A stretch of 64,000 bases of DNA from Paraconiothyrium sp. Pb-2020. Lineage: Eukaryota; Ascomycota; Dothideomycetes; Pleosporales; Didymosphaeriaceae. Below are positions 1 to 10,569 of this stretch, piece by piece; the first letter of the stretch is position 1; every line of letters begins with the position of its first letter. The stretch is taken from assembly GCA_022419385.1 (NCBI GenBank), contig JAJUBI010000007.1:2761768-2825767 (forward strand), in the 5' to 3' direction. Position numbers and translations under genes: made by a program. The notes below the pieces were generated by a model. It was not told the origin of the DNA. It worked only from the letters and a program-made list of their open reading frames with translations, and did no database searches.

Positions 1-1015
1 GTTAGATGCTTTTGGGCGGCTTGTAAACGCGGAAGGTCAGATCGTGGATGGGGATGGATTCCCGATCATTGAAGAAGCGCCTGCAGACGAGCATCTTCCC
101 CCAGACTCAGGTCCTTCAGTATTTCCTGGAACTACGAGCGCAGCCGCGGGACCAAGTATGCCCCCAGCAGATCCAACGAGTTTCCTGGACAGCCTCCCAG
201 GTCAACAGCAACAGCCTGGTGGCCGTCTGCCACCTGGTTTCGATGACTCGGAGGAAGGTGAAGATCTAACAGCACCTATAAGGGCAATAGACAGGCAATA
301 CCGACCACTACCGCCCAACAACTACGTTATCCGAGGTGGTTCCCTTGGACCTTATGGTCTCCCACTCGCCCCAGATATGGTCGTTGAAGACGAGCGTCCA
401 GTGCCACCTCTGAGAGAAAAATACATGGACCGCTTCACCTTCCCACCGAGGAAGTGCGGCATCCTACAGTACGACGAACCTTGCAACGAAACATTCACAA
501 ATGGTCGCGCCCTGCGTGAGCACCAGCTCACGCACGACTACATGATGTCTGGTGCCGCTGGCCCGGATGGGACCATCGACCTTGTGACAGAAGAGCAAGT
601 CCCTTTACCGGAGGGCGAGGCGGAAAGGTTGCTACAGGAGCGACAAATCAGGAGAATAACGTATATTAAGGAGACTGCGCTGCAGAGAGCGGCATGGGAA
701 AGTAACCGAAAGGCGAAGGAAGCAAAGGATGCGGAAGAGAGAGCTAGGAAGGCGAGGGAGAGAGCGGAGGCGCCTTTGACGGAGGAGGACTTCGGCCCTG
801 ACGAAATGACGCCGGAAGAGTTTGAGAATTCTTTCGGTGAAGAGCCTCCGGATTCGTTTGAGGAGGGATTGACAGAGGATCAGCAGGGTGAGGTTGATGA
901 ATCTATAGAAGGTCAACATCCATCTCGGGAAGACTTGTCGGAGGTGAAGATGGATGGGGTGCAGCAGACAGATCCATTTCTTGAGATTTACACGGACGAG
1001 GAGCTCCGGGCGTAG
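1..1015 (+). CDS. C2H2-like zinc-finger hypothetical protein, 3' part
   Basis: The reading frame is already open at the left edge of the window (codons start at base 2) and ends with TAG at 1013-1015, so this is the C-terminal part of a larger protein; the first in-frame GTG at 44 is not a credible start. About 337 residues are visible. The N-terminal half is Pro/Asp/Glu-rich and looks disordered. Near the middle a Cys-x7-Cys-x11-His-x4-His arrangement (around 455-535) resembles a single degenerate C2H2 finger. A basic, Glu/Arg/Lys-rich helical stretch (roughly 620-780) probably forms a coiled coil and is followed by a very acidic tail. I do not recognise the family. A nuclear or RNA/DNA-associated role is only a guess from the finger and the composition. 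Codon use and lack of stops make the coding call solid. Confidence 0.75.
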   Translation, partial: LDAFGRLVNAEGQIVDGDGFPIIEEAPADEHLPPDSGPSVFPGTTSAAAGPSMPPADPTSFLDSLPGQQQQPGGRLPPGFDDSEEGEDLTAPIRAIDRQYRPLPPNNYVIRGGSLGPYGLPLAPDMVVEDERPVPPLREKYMDRFTFPPRKCGILQYDEPCNETFTNGRALREHQLTHDYMMSGAAGPDGTIDLVTEEQVPLPEGEAERLLQERQIRRITYIKETALQRAAWESNRKAKEAKDAEERARKARERAEAPLTEEDFGPDEMTPEEFENSFGEEPPDSFEEGLTEDQQGEVDESIEGQHPSREDLSEVKMDGVQQTDPFLEIYTDEELRA

Positions 1016-1110
1016 GCCGAGGAGGAGAATGACAGGGAGTATCCGGACCCGTATTCGTGATTCGCCGATGGAAGCGGACCGAAGTACTCGTAGTGCGGTG
1101 TGCGCCAAGG

Positions 1111-1136
1111 CGTCGTCGTCGTCGTCGTCGTCGTCG
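1111..1136. repeat. (CGT)n microsatellite
   Basis: An uninterrupted run of about 8.7 CGT triplets lies about 95 bp after the stop codon of the upstream zinc-finger gene, in its probable 3' UTR. No coding role is seen. Confidence 0.9.
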
Positions 1137-1634
1137 AGGTGAGGGTGCTGTATGTGTAATCAGTTCACTCCGCACCTCATGTAGTGTGACGTATTTGTGC
1201 AAGAGGAAAACAAGGCTCAACCCAGACAGTACCTTTATATACTTTCATCCTTTTGCCTCGCGTCTTGTCCGTCATATCTAAGATTTTGCATAGCTGAGCG
1301 TGACCAAGACTATCTATCTGAGCCGTCTGCTGTAATCCCTCGAGGTCGGGTGGGTGTGCGCTTTGCCTCCCATTATCTGTCCCGTCGGATGCTCACGTTT
1401 CCGGACCGTGATCAAATATACGCCGCTAGTGCACGCTTAGGAAGCCTGGTGAGGTCAGGATAGTATTTGCGAACCCTAATGCAACTAGACAGGCCTTCCC
1501 CGCAGGGCTAACCGTTTCTCACCATGTTCTTTTGCTCAATTCGGAAGGGGAGCAAGCTAATTCGTCCGTTGCCTTAGCGATGTACCGCAGTATACCCTTG
1601 GTTAACACAATGCGAGGTTTTCGTCCGTTGCGTG

Positions 1635-1648
1635 ACACAACGTTGTGT
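1635..1648. promoter_or_regulatory. Perfect 14-bp palindrome upstream of the SDR gene
   Basis: The sequence ACACAACGTTGTGT is self-complementary and sits about 165 bp upstream of the SDR start codon. A further half-site-like TAACACAA lies about 35 bp further upstream (near 1603), forming an inverted pair with TTGTGTTA at the palindrome's right arm. The motif TTCGTCCGTTGC also occurs twice nearby (about 1560 and 1620). A regulator binding site is inferred, not shown. Confidence 0.4.
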
Positions 1649-1731
1649 TAGCGGAGTTAGCTTAATAATTCGTGCTGGCAACTGGAATGAGGTCGGCTTT
1701 ACCAAGCGGAACCATGGCTGCCTAGAGATGG

Positions 1732-1739
1732 TATATATA
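1732..1739 (+). promoter_or_regulatory. TATA box of the SDR gene
   Basis: TATATATA is located 74 bp upstream of the ATG at 1813, a normal distance for a fungal TATA promoter. No other TATA-like element lies closer. Confidence 0.55.
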
Positions 1740-1812
1740 GCGCCTTGAACTAGAGAAACGTCAAGGAACAACAACCCTAATATCGAAATCAAAATCTACG
1801 CCAACCACCGAA

Positions 1813-2665
1813 ATGCCCGTGTACGTTATTGTAGGAGCTTCAAGAGGCTTGGGTGTACGTTTTTTCTACCCTCGTTGCGTGTTCTCCTAACATATCGCAG
1901 TATCAATTCCTCAAAACCATAAGCGAGCAAGATCCCTCAAATATCGTCATCGGAACAGCCCGAACTGTAGAGAAAACCCAGAAGAAGGTCAAAAACGATG
2001 GCCTAAAGAACGTCCACATCGTCCACGGCGACATGGACGACCATGCCTCCCTCACCGCCGCCGCAAAGAAGACCGCTGAAATATCCGGCGGTGTGGTAGA
2101 TTACCTCATCGTCAACGGCGCCTACTTCGCCATACCCGCACTTCTCAACGCCGCGGACGACTATGTAGGCAAAGAAGACCTTTTCCTCGATGAGCTCAGG
2201 CAAATCATGCACACAAACGTTGCCGGCACGCTCTTCGCATTCAACGCATTCATGCCATTGGTTTTGAAGTCCTCCATCAAGCGCGTTGCAGCCATTAGCT
2301 CCGCTGCTGCCGACAAGAACTATATCTTCGAAGGCGAGGACAAAATCAGCCTGCACTATGCTACCTCTAAAGCCGCGCTGAACACACTGGTGGCTAAGTT
2401 TGCAGCGAGGTATAAGCACGATGGAGTGCTGTTTGTCAGCATCAGCCCAGGGTGGGTCGATACACATGCGGAGGATGATATTCCTAAGGAGCTGTTGGAT
2501 AAGGTCACTGAGCCGCTGTATCGGTTTGACAAGGCGTTGAAGGGATCGCTTACGCCGGCGCAGAGCGCGGAGAAGTGTCTCAAGGTCATTGATGGGTTAA
2601 AAAAGGAGCAGAACGGGGAGTTCTTGAGTCAGCATGGGAACAAGGTGTGGTTGGTTACGAAGTGA
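1813..2665 (+). CDS. Short-chain dehydrogenase/reductase (SDR)
   Basis: Predicted NAD(P)-dependent oxidoreductase of 268 residues. Exon 1 is 1813-1854, followed by a 46-bp intron (1855-1900, GTACGT...CGCAG); exon 2 is 1901-2665. Splicing joins the N-terminal beta-alpha unit to the rest and restores the classical cofactor motif (GASRGLG, the TGxxxGxG equivalent, residues 8-14). The NNAG-like element appears as VNGAY, and the catalytic YATSK (Tyr167, Lys171) is present, with a Ser run just before it. A downstream start inside the intron frame would lose the cofactor motif, so the ATG at 1813 is chosen. The gene has a TATA box and a palindrome upstream. It is convergent with a Zn2Cys6 regulator, whose stop codon is only 63 bp away. 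The substrate cannot be deduced. Family call is firm; function is generic. Confidence 0.88.
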
Positions 2666-2728
2666 GAGAACTTAGAGCATGTGGGTGGACCTTGGATGGA
2701 CAGAAAATGATATCGAAATCGAACGAGG

Positions 2729-4493
2729 TTACAGGAACGAAGGCAGCGAGTCTTGAGCACTCACTGCAGCGGTCATCTTCTCCGTGTGTCCCACTGCCCC
2801 AGCAGTATCTAAATCAGTCAATGCCCAGAACCGTTCAACGTACTCCCGCATCCGTATCATCACGGCGCTTAGATACTCCTCTTCTGTCTGTCGCGAGACC
2901 TTCAGCACCAGTGCGCGCCGAACATCGCTTTCTGCCTCGCATCCAAGCACAAATAGTGGAAATGTTCGGTCGCATGTACGCACTTTTTCCAGAGTTTGGA
3001 AAGCGTCCGAAACTAGAAATTGCAGGACTGGATTGGATGAAGGCACTCTTCGCCCAACGCGGTACAGATAGATCAAGCCACAGAGACGGTGCAGCTCAGC
3101 GATGGAGGCTATGTGAGCGAGGTCTTCAGATGTCTGCCCTGGACAATAGTGATCATCGAGGCTTTGCTTAGCGTACTTGAGGCGACGCTCTAGCTTGTCG
3201 AGTGCTCTATTTTGAACGTCACTATCCTCCTCTATGTCCCAGCATGTGTCAACAATAGATGAGAGGGCGCCGAAAACTTCGAGTGAACAAGCTAGAGCTG
3301 GTCTTATCTTCGCATAGTTAGATCTTCGCCACGTTGTGGTTTATTCCGGTAGGTACCTACGAGTGTTGTACGGGACGAATTGAGCGCCACGACTGTAAGA
3401 TGCCTTGTCCTCACCTTATCCACCATGGTTTTAGTTCGTCGAAGATTGTGTCTTGTCGAAAATTGGGTGAGGAAGTCGTGGTATGTGGCCATCTCCAAGA
3501 CGAGCGATTCATCGCCTTCATACATACGATCCAAAGCAAATGTAGCTATGCCTGTTATCCTGAGACAGCAGATGTCGTGCGACCACTCGATAAGAGGGTG
3601 TACCAGGGCTGCACTCTGTTTACGCAGGCCTTAGATACGACTCTTGATACTCATGCAGATAGGCGCAACTTTAACATACCTCGAACATTGAGAGCAATGT
3701 AAAAGCAACGATCTGCTGTAGCGAAAGAGATGCGTGGGGCGACTGCGATGTGGAAGCTAGTATCGATGTGACAGCCCTTGACTTGAACCTCTGCGCGCTA
3801 AGGCTGTCTGCAAAGTGTAAGCTAGCTAGAGCGAAGATGGCAAAGAGAACTCCAGCGGATCCGGGTTGAGTGTCCGTGAAGGACATCCTGAATATTAAGG
3901 TCTGGATCGCAGCAGAATTGGCCGAAGTGAGACGAGGAGCGACCTTTTCTTGATCTACAAGATTTAGCAGATACCCCGTTTTCAAGAGAATTAGAGAGTT
4001 TTACAGTAGGACAGAAGATCGATCTCCGTTGCCTTGTGCGGGAACGCTGGCCAGCGTGGATTGCGATGGATGGTGGACTGTTGCTTATCTTGTAGAAGTG
4101 CCAGTGAGGCTAGATGTCTCAACTTGTGTAATTTGCAGGAGATTCAGAGAGTCCCTCACCTGCATTCGACAGGACATTGTACATTTCCACATCGAACATG
4201 GAAATGTTAAGGAATTCGGTCTCTCGAGCACCCCGATTCTCGTAAAGCTCGATGTCATCGTTTGAGACGCGAACAAATTCACCCAACATGGCTGAATATA
4301 GGAGTGTCGCATTACTCTTTAGGACAACAGCTCGCTTTGTATCACCTTCTTTTGGCCAGGAGAGCTTTAGGCCGTATCCGAGGCATTCCCGACCAGAGCT
4401 GCTGCAAACTCGACATTTTGGGCGGTTCCGATCGCATGCCACTTTGCGCTGCCTACAATTCCAGCAGCCTCTGCCGTTTCTGGGGGTAGGCAT
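2729..4493 (-). CDS. Zn2Cys6 transcription factor (fungal-specific domain type 2)
   Basis: Predicted 490-residue nuclear regulator in five exons: 4493-4160, 4088-4005, 3954-3680, 3615-3415 and 3307-2729. The introns are 71, 50, 64 and 107 bp; the last has CTAAC just upstream of a CGAAG acceptor. The N terminus (residues 10-36) contains the binuclear zinc cluster Cys-x2-Cys-x6-Cys-x6-Cys-x2-Cys-x6-Cys, with the usual basic linker CRQRKVACDR. The remaining 450 residues have the helical, hydrophobic texture of the fungal transcription factor middle/C-terminal domain (for example HPLIEWSHDICCL in exon 4 and LHRLCGLIYLYRV in exon 5). Length and layout match the family. The first four exons join unambiguously in frame; the acceptor of exon 5 is the least certain. 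It lies tail-to-tail with the SDR gene, which it could regulate, but no binding site test is possible here. Confidence 0.85.
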
Positions 4494-4550
4494 GACTGTG
4501 CATGAATGTGCAGGTGCAGTCGAGTGTATGTCAGCAGGAGCGCAAGACGG

Positions 4551-4560
4551 AATATTTATA
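4551..4560 (-). promoter_or_regulatory. TATA box of the Zn2Cys6 gene
   Basis: On the minus strand TATAAATATT ends 57 bp before the ATG at 4493, a plausible core promoter for the regulator. Confidence 0.5.
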
Positions 4561-5032
4561 GCATTGCCTCCATTTGGCTAGCGCTCCCTCCTACTGAAGA
4601 TCACTTTGTTCAAATCAAGATACCGCAGGACTGTCATTCGGATTAGAAGCGAGTGCATTAGGGAAGCTTGCAAGGTAGTAAAGTGGAGAGAGTGGTTGAA
4701 GAGTAGAGTTATAAAAAGTTCGCGGGCCCAGATTGTCTACGCATACGATAGGTTGGTGCAGCATAACGTTATTCAAGGTAGTATCCATTACATTCGACCA
4801 CCTTGCGAGATCGGGAAACTCGAGTTACTTGGTCACGATATGCTTGATAATAATTCAGTAAGATAGATTGGTTGAAGATGTTGCCCTGACATCGAATGAG
4901 CTGATGCTCATCGTAGACCAGTACAGACGTGAATCACTCTTTACTCCATGTAGTCAAAAAAGAGATGTCCGTATTTACACCTTCTCTGGAATCCCTTCCC
5001 GTTCCTCAAGCTCAATGATCCTGGGACGAACG
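4561..5032. other. Intergenic, no gene seen
   Basis: This is upstream sequence of the Zn2Cys6 gene and downstream sequence of the next minus-strand gene. Reading frames here are short, with no recognisable domain or repeat. Confidence 0.5.
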
Positions 5033-5641
5033 CTACGTCCTGGTCGGGCGACGACGAACCGCACCCTGGCGTTGAAGACCAGAGAGACTACGATTCCTCG
5101 AGCCTTCAGCCGACCTATTTGCCTCACCGCGGAGGATTCGCTGCTGGTGTGCCATATCCCGACAGGCCTGGTAGTACTCCGCAGCTTCACGTCTAGCACG
5201 CTCATGCGGTGATGCGTCTCGGACCTGCTCAAAGGCCGAAGTTAGTGTGTGCATGAGAGTCGAACCTCGCTCGCTTCCTCGCACCGGGCTGGTATCATCG
5301 GAAGTACGGTGTTGCGTGCGTGGGATGTCACTGAAGCACTCCGTGAAGCGCGAGCGGCGCTCAGATGACTTGGGATGGGACTGGGTAAGGGCGTTTTGAG
5401 TGTGTGCATCCTGTGTTGTACGGAATCCGCTGCCGCTGAGCGGACTCACAGAGCAGTGGCGTGTAGTCTCGATAGACTGGGCATGTACACAATTAGCGTT
5501 TTCTGGTCGGGAGGTATTGAACTGGACACCAGCGCTTTGGCCTGTGTGCCATTGTTCGGACATATTGAGATGTGGATGTCTCGTTTTGAAAGTGTGGATT
5601 TCTGAAGGTGTGCGCAAGTTTGAGAAGACAGGAGGTGACAT
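5033..5641 (-). CDS. Small basic hypothetical protein
   Basis: An uninterrupted 202-codon frame encodes a Ser/Arg/Thr/Gln-rich protein of low complexity. A shorter 176-residue version would begin at the internal ATG at 5563 (MSEQWHTGQ), and I cannot choose between the two starts. The C-terminal third is Arg-rich and helical (EQVRDASPHERARREAAEYY). There is no signal peptide, membrane segment or known domain. The next minus-strand gene upstream encodes a protein of similar size and composition with a comparable SVSP segment and an Arg-rich C-terminus, so the two may be diverged neighbours. It could be a lineage-specific gene or a chance frame; moderate confidence only. Confidence 0.45.
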   Translation of the reverse strand: MSPPVFSNLRTPSEIHTFKTRHPHLNMSEQWHTGQSAGVQFNTSRPENANCVHAQSIETTRHCSVSPLSGSGFRTTQDAHTQNALTQSHPKSSERRSRFTECFSDIPRTQHRTSDDTSPVRGSERGSTLMHTLTSAFEQVRDASPHERARREAAEYYQACRDMAHQQRILRGEANRSAEGSRNRSLSGLQRQGAVRRRPTRT

Positions 5642-5937
5642 GTGTGATTGAATCTATACAACCTGGAGTGAGTGGGTTGGGAGCGTTGTGGGCGGGAACA
5701 ATGCTATAAGGCGAATAGGCAACGAATCTTTCAATTGATGATTAACAATGTTCTCAGATGAATACGTCTAATGTCTTAGATACTAGGGTGGCCTAGTACA
5801 ATAGACAGACTGAAAACAATAAGGGCTTGTTACTCAGCTAACCGACAGTTAGGATTATGTATTGTCATTTAAATATATGAATTCAACTTGATGTATTCAG
5901 ACTATCAGTATAAATACGGCATTCGGTAAAGAGTGGA

Positions 5938-6570
5938 CTACGTTCTATTGTTACCAACGAGACCGAGACGAAACTCAACAGTATCGGTCTCGGGTACACG
6001 CTTGGGCTGTAGCTGCTGGCTACGAAGTGTCACCGAGCGTTCACGAATAGCGTTTTGGCGACGCAGCATGGACTGATCAAATGCTGATGCTGCACGTCCA
6101 ACATTCGCGCCTCGGTTGAGAAGCGCAACTACGTTTCGCCTATCAAACGTTCGATTTACCTCTGATGCTCCTGCTTCCGGAAGAAAGAGCTCGTCAGGAC
6201 GAATGTACGGGCTTTTCGGGGTGTTTACTGGGCTGATGTTGCAAGCCGTCTTGTCAGTGACACTATTGGCGAACAAGACTTCCTTCTCACCTACATTATC
6301 CGCTGGCGTGTTCTTGTGGCCTTTGGCATATGGTGTGATCGGAGAAGCCAAAGGAGAAACGTCACTATGGTCGTAACAGCCAGTGTACGCGTACGGACGT
6401 GGCTCTTCCTCAGGGCAACGTGGCGGACTAACGGACCAGTTGCGCCGCGGTTGTGAGGCAGGAACAGCCCATGTTCGATCGAATCGGTTTTGGCGATTAT
6501 GATCTGAGGATGCAGCTTGCTTAGAGCCGGTGTTGCTGCCTACACGCTGAGATGTGTTGTAGTTCGTCAT
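5938..6570 (-). CDS. Small hypothetical protein, Ser/Pro-rich
   Basis: A continuous 210-codon frame starts at ATG 6570 and ends at 5938. The product is hydrophilic, with SP/TP dipeptides spread through it (SVSPPR, SPITPYAK, NISPVNTPKSP), suggesting a disordered phosphorylatable protein. It ends in an Arg/Gln-rich helix and a short hydrophobic strand (TVEFRLGLVGNN). No known domain is recognised. Codon use is similar to neighbouring genes and the frame has no low-complexity DNA repeat to explain it by chance. It lies head-to-tail with the other small gene at 5033-5641, separated by about 300 bp of AT-rich sequence. Confidence 0.55.
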   Translation of the reverse strand: MTNYNTSQRVGSNTGSKQAASSDHNRQNRFDRTWAVPASQPRRNWSVSPPRCPEEEPRPYAYTGCYDHSDVSPLASPITPYAKGHKNTPADNVGEKEVLFANSVTDKTACNISPVNTPKSPYIRPDELFLPEAGASEVNRTFDRRNVVALLNRGANVGRAASAFDQSMLRRQNAIRERSVTLRSQQLQPKRVPETDTVEFRLGLVGNNRT

Positions 6571-7166
6571 GTTTGCTTTATATGCTTTTCTTTACTTTGA
6601 TAAGGGAAAATGCAAGGGGAAGAGTATATGACCAGTTGGTAGCGGTTTGAGTAAGCGTTTGTGATGCGATGTTTCTGTACACTGCGAACGACCTTGTGAC
6701 TTCACATTGCGAATGACTGATACGTTCTCTTCATCGTAAGTTGCCTGAATGTGAGACACGCAATGTCTGTTTGCTATGTTCTACTTGGCCACACGAAAAG
6801 CAGAGCAAACGCAAAGCATATCTGGATAGTATCTGTATAGATGCGAGTGAAGTAAGACTCTAATGAGCGCTTTGGGCATATTTGCTAGTTTGTGAACATG
6901 CAGCAGTTTCAAGCAAGTTGAACTTACAGGTGAGTATGCAAGTGCAAGTGCATTAGTTTCGGGACCCACCGCCTTGCAAAATATAGCTTCTCCATCTACA
7001 ACACGGAAGGTACAGACCAGCTGGGCGTGCACCAGACGAGACATCAGGCGAACTCTTACGCCAAAGCTCTTGCTATATTTAGTTTAACTGCATACAGTAC
7101 ACCTAAGACATAAGAGACCTAGCCTCGGTCAGACACTCTAGCACGGAAATGAGGAACATGAACGAT
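6571..7166. other. Intergenic, no gene seen
   Basis: This is mostly AT-rich upstream sequence of the Ser/Pro-rich gene. A minus-strand frame at 6781-7044 (87 codons) has no supporting domain or context. Nothing else is recognised. Confidence 0.5.
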
Positions 7167-7670
7167 CTACATGTCTAGACGGTCCATGGCAGACTCCCGA
7201 CACCTATGACAATTGAATCGGTATTCCAAAGCTAGAGACTTGGGCTCATTCGTCGCAGTCGGCGGCAATTTTTTTTGTGTGACTATACGAGACGGATACC
7301 ATACCCTTCCTATCATCACCGTTCGTCTCCTCACCCAACCTCGTCCACTATGTACAGCCACGTGTTTCTGACATTCCCAACACCATGTCCGCGTTTTCGG
7401 CCCTGATACCATTCCCGGAAAGCTAGCCCGGACCACATGTTCCACGGCGTACTCTACTGTAAGCGATATCAACGACACTCCCGGAAACGTGTTCGCGTCG
7501 CGCTTATCCCCGGCATTGTTGAGTGACGACGAAGTGACGCAGAGTTCTTTGTTTTCACCGCATGACATGAAGGAAACAGACGGCACCGACGGATTGGGAA
7601 ACGAGTGCGAAGCGAATGCATGCGTCTGATAGTGCATCAGGCGGAGGAGACGATTTGTATAGAAGGACAT
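7167..7670 (-). CDS. Possible small Cys-containing hypothetical protein
   Basis: A 167-codon frame begins with ATG 7670. Its C-terminal half holds two CxxC pairs about 60 residues apart (WCWECQKHVAV and FNCHRCRES), a spacing compatible with a zinc ribbon. The rest is unremarkable. There is no homologue I can name and no neighbouring partner; it may be a lineage-specific gene or a chance frame. Confidence 0.3.
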   Translation of the reverse strand: MSFYTNRLLRLMHYQTHAFASHSFPNPSVPSVSFMSCGENKELCVTSSSLNNAGDKRDANTFPGVSLISLTVEYAVEHVVRASFPGMVSGPKTRTWCWECQKHVAVHSGRGWVRRRTVMIGRVWYPSRIVTQKKLPPTATNEPKSLALEYRFNCHRCRESAMDRLDM

Positions 7671-7901
7671 GTCAATAGTTTCAGGAGTTTTTTCGAGTGA
7701 TCGAACAAAGTGAATTATGAATTATGCAGTGGACCTGTCCAGCAACGTCTATATCTAGTAATAAGGAATGAATGCAAATCAATCGCTTCAACGCTCCAAA
7801 TGCAAATGCGCGCTAAAAACACAATGCTGCCCCAGAGCCAGATCTTTATATGTGGCAGCAGCGACCCTCCAACTCCAAATCTAATGCATCCCAACTGTCA
7901 T

Positions 7902-10569
7902 CTAAAAACTGAACAAACCACTCCTCCTCTTGCCAAGCGGGTACACAATGAGGGCGGCGAGGAAAAGCCCAACAGTGATACCAATAGCAATCTGGACAAC
8001 ACTGAAACCCACATTAAGAGCCACGCTGTTCAAGCTGCCACTCGAATCGTACGCAGTAACAGTAGTCGCGTTGCCAGTAGTGTTTCGCACGATCTGGTCA
8101 GCAGAATTGATACCGGAAACAAGCGAGCCTTGAACCGACAGACCCGAAGGCACTTGTACGAAAATGGCGGGTAACATGGTCGCGGCAGCCAATCCGTATC
8201 CAATTTTGCGCATCCGCGGCACGAAATCGGTCATGGAACTGGATCGAGAGTGCGAGCTCAACTTGTGACTTTCTTCCCTGTAATGTACGCCGTGTCGGCT
8301 TCGCATCCAGCGCTTTCGAAGGCGGGAATACCGCGGTCGCAGTCTGTTCTCCCAGAAATCGATACTCCAGTTCTCAACATGGCGGCCGAAGCGCGCCTGT
8401 AGATTGGCGGCTATACCGATTGCCAGTGCTCCAAGCGTGTTGCTGATCTGAGCATTGCTCTTGAAGTACGATGACGAGTGGAAGTTGACAACATAGCCAA
8501 TGAGGGAAATGACCACCATCATGGGCATCTGTTTCAGCTTTGCCTGGTTGATGACCATGAGACAAAGAGAAAAGGCGATGACGAACAAGTAGTACCAATG
8601 GCTCGACATTGGATTCCGGCACTGCGTCTGGGAGGTTGCGTCCTTGTACATAAGCCCAAACAAAACAGTACCGATGGTGATACCGAAACCCAGAAAGAGA
8701 GAGTAGATGATGATGACCATACGCCGGAACCAGCGACGAGGTGCTTGCTTTGAAGTTCGAGCGACGCAGATAGCACAGTGAAGCCGGGAAGAATCAATGC
8801 GATCGAAGACTGTGACATGGCGCTGAAACAGAACATTGGGTGGCCGTTACTTCCCGGTATCGAGCCAAGAGCTCGCGCGATAAAACTTGTGACGACCGCA
8901 GCCCCTATTTCGAAGACGTTACTGACCAGCTCATTTCCCGGAGTGACAATCAATTGTAGCCAGCCGATGAGACATCCGAGAAGGAAGCAGAAGGGCAAAT
9001 CGATGGGCCGAGCTTGGAAAGCAAAGGGGCCCACAGTTGCAGACGCCAATCCATAGACAGGCACACGGACCCAGGCATTGATTTTTGCTTTGCGGCTGAT
9101 GATGGCGTCCAGTCGTGGCATGGCCTCTTCAACTCCCATACGGTCATGTACAACGTCCTTGTAGATCTCGTGTACGTCACGGAGCTTGCCCAAATCAACA
9201 CCTTGAGCGGTGCGGACGAGCTTAACTTCGCTAGTATGAACGGAACTGTCGTCGAATGCCATAATCATGCATCCTGGCATGTACAAGAACTGTGCTTCTA
9301 TTTCCAGCACGCGAGCTGACATGTTCATGTATTCTTCGAGACGATGAGTAGGTGCACCGTACATCATTAATGCCTTGCAAAGCTTGCGCAGATAGTTCTG
9401 ACGAGCCAGGGTACCGGCGAGGTGGATCTTGATCTTGTATTCCTCCTCCTTGCGCGCCTTGCGCTTGGCTTTCGTTGTGATCGAGTTGTCAGACCCTTGT
9501 CGCTTTCCCATTCCGGGGCGTAGCTTCTTGTATTGGGATTCCATCTCATGGCTCATATCTCTTTGTCCGGGTGTAGCAAGCATTGAAGAAGATTCGATTA
9601 GGCGAGAGATTGATGAAACGGATGGTTAGAATGGTTGTGATTTCGTAGCCAAGGCTTGCCGAAGCGAGGGGTGGAGGTGCCAGACGCTGGAGGCGACGAG
9701 GAGGGGGAATGTGCAGCGGTAGATGCTCCGCTCAGAGAACCAGAGCTGAGGTTCCGTCCATGACCCGTTGCTTTGGTACGGGGCAGACTCAGGTCAGACT
9801 GAGCTGCGTTAGAAGCTCTCAGTAACGTTCCTAGTTCTCCGGTTCGAAACTTGGTCGGGCGCGGTACATGCTCATCTTCAATCTCCAGTTCGTGGGTAGG
9901 TGTGACTGTGCCGTCGACAACGAGCGCCTCGTGGTGGTAGAGATCTACCGGGTCGACAGGCTGGGCTCTTCGTAGTGTGTGTTGCCTGTACAGCTGCCTG
10001 GCGTGCCTCACATGTTCAGGCTCAGGTTCGTCATCGTCAGCGTCAGTGGTCGCACCAGATTCGTATCCGGAAATGGGGACGTGGAGGGTATTGTCTTCAA
10101 TGTGATGTGATGTGAGCGGTTCGTTGGAGTTCCGTCTCGATAACGGCGCGGAGTAAGTCCCAACGCTCTTCGATAGCTTCGCAGCACGTTTCTGGGCCGC
10201 AATACCTGACCTTTTCTTCTCCTCGTCGAACTCTTCCAGTTCCTGACCAAGATCGAACTGTGGAGGCGTTCTTGGGGCCTTCCGAATTGCTGGGCGTGGT
10301 TTCTGGATGTTGTCGAGTGGCTCATCGTACAACGGAGCCAGGGCTTCACGGACAGACTCCGCCAATTCTTCGTGAGATACATCAACTCTTTGCAGGGCTT
10401 GCAGGGGTGTGTTGTGCCCTCCAGATGGGCTATCTTCATTAGGTGGAGAGGGTGGGGAAGCGCTCGTCTCTTGGGTAAAGCCGACTCGCTTCTTGCCACC
10501 AGGGGTAGACATTGAGTCCTCGCGGTAATGCTGTGAAGAGGGAAAGGAGTGCTCATCGTGGGCATCCAT
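7902..10569 (-). CDS. PRM10: PRM10/ThrE-like multi-pass membrane protein, frameshifted
   Basis: This is a homologue of the fungal pheromone-regulated protein Prm10, a member of the ThrE/DUF1212 threonine-serine exporter family. The probable exons are 10569-9620 and 9560-7902, separated by a 59-bp intron (GTTTCA donor, CTAATC branch, CAAAG acceptor). The N-terminal 320 residues are hydrophilic and Ser/Pro-rich. They are followed by the conserved cytosolic domain (LRKLCKALMMYGAPTHRLEEY), then two sets of membrane helices (PFCFLLGCLIGWLQL, MVIIIYSLFLGFGITIG, and the C-terminal SVVQIAIGITVGLFLAALIV). The frame breaks inside the conserved core: after the segment ending KHLVAGS (8726) the family sequence continues one frame over from codon 8723. 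One base appears to be missing between 8724 and 8725. No GT-AG intron can explain it, because both sides of the break are conserved residues. With the missing base counted, the protein would be about 869 residues. The ATG at 10569 is preferred over an upstream GTG. Confidence 0.8.

Noticed and set aside
6781..7044. 87-codon minus-strand frame
   Set aside because: No domain, weak start context, and no splice partner to extend it.
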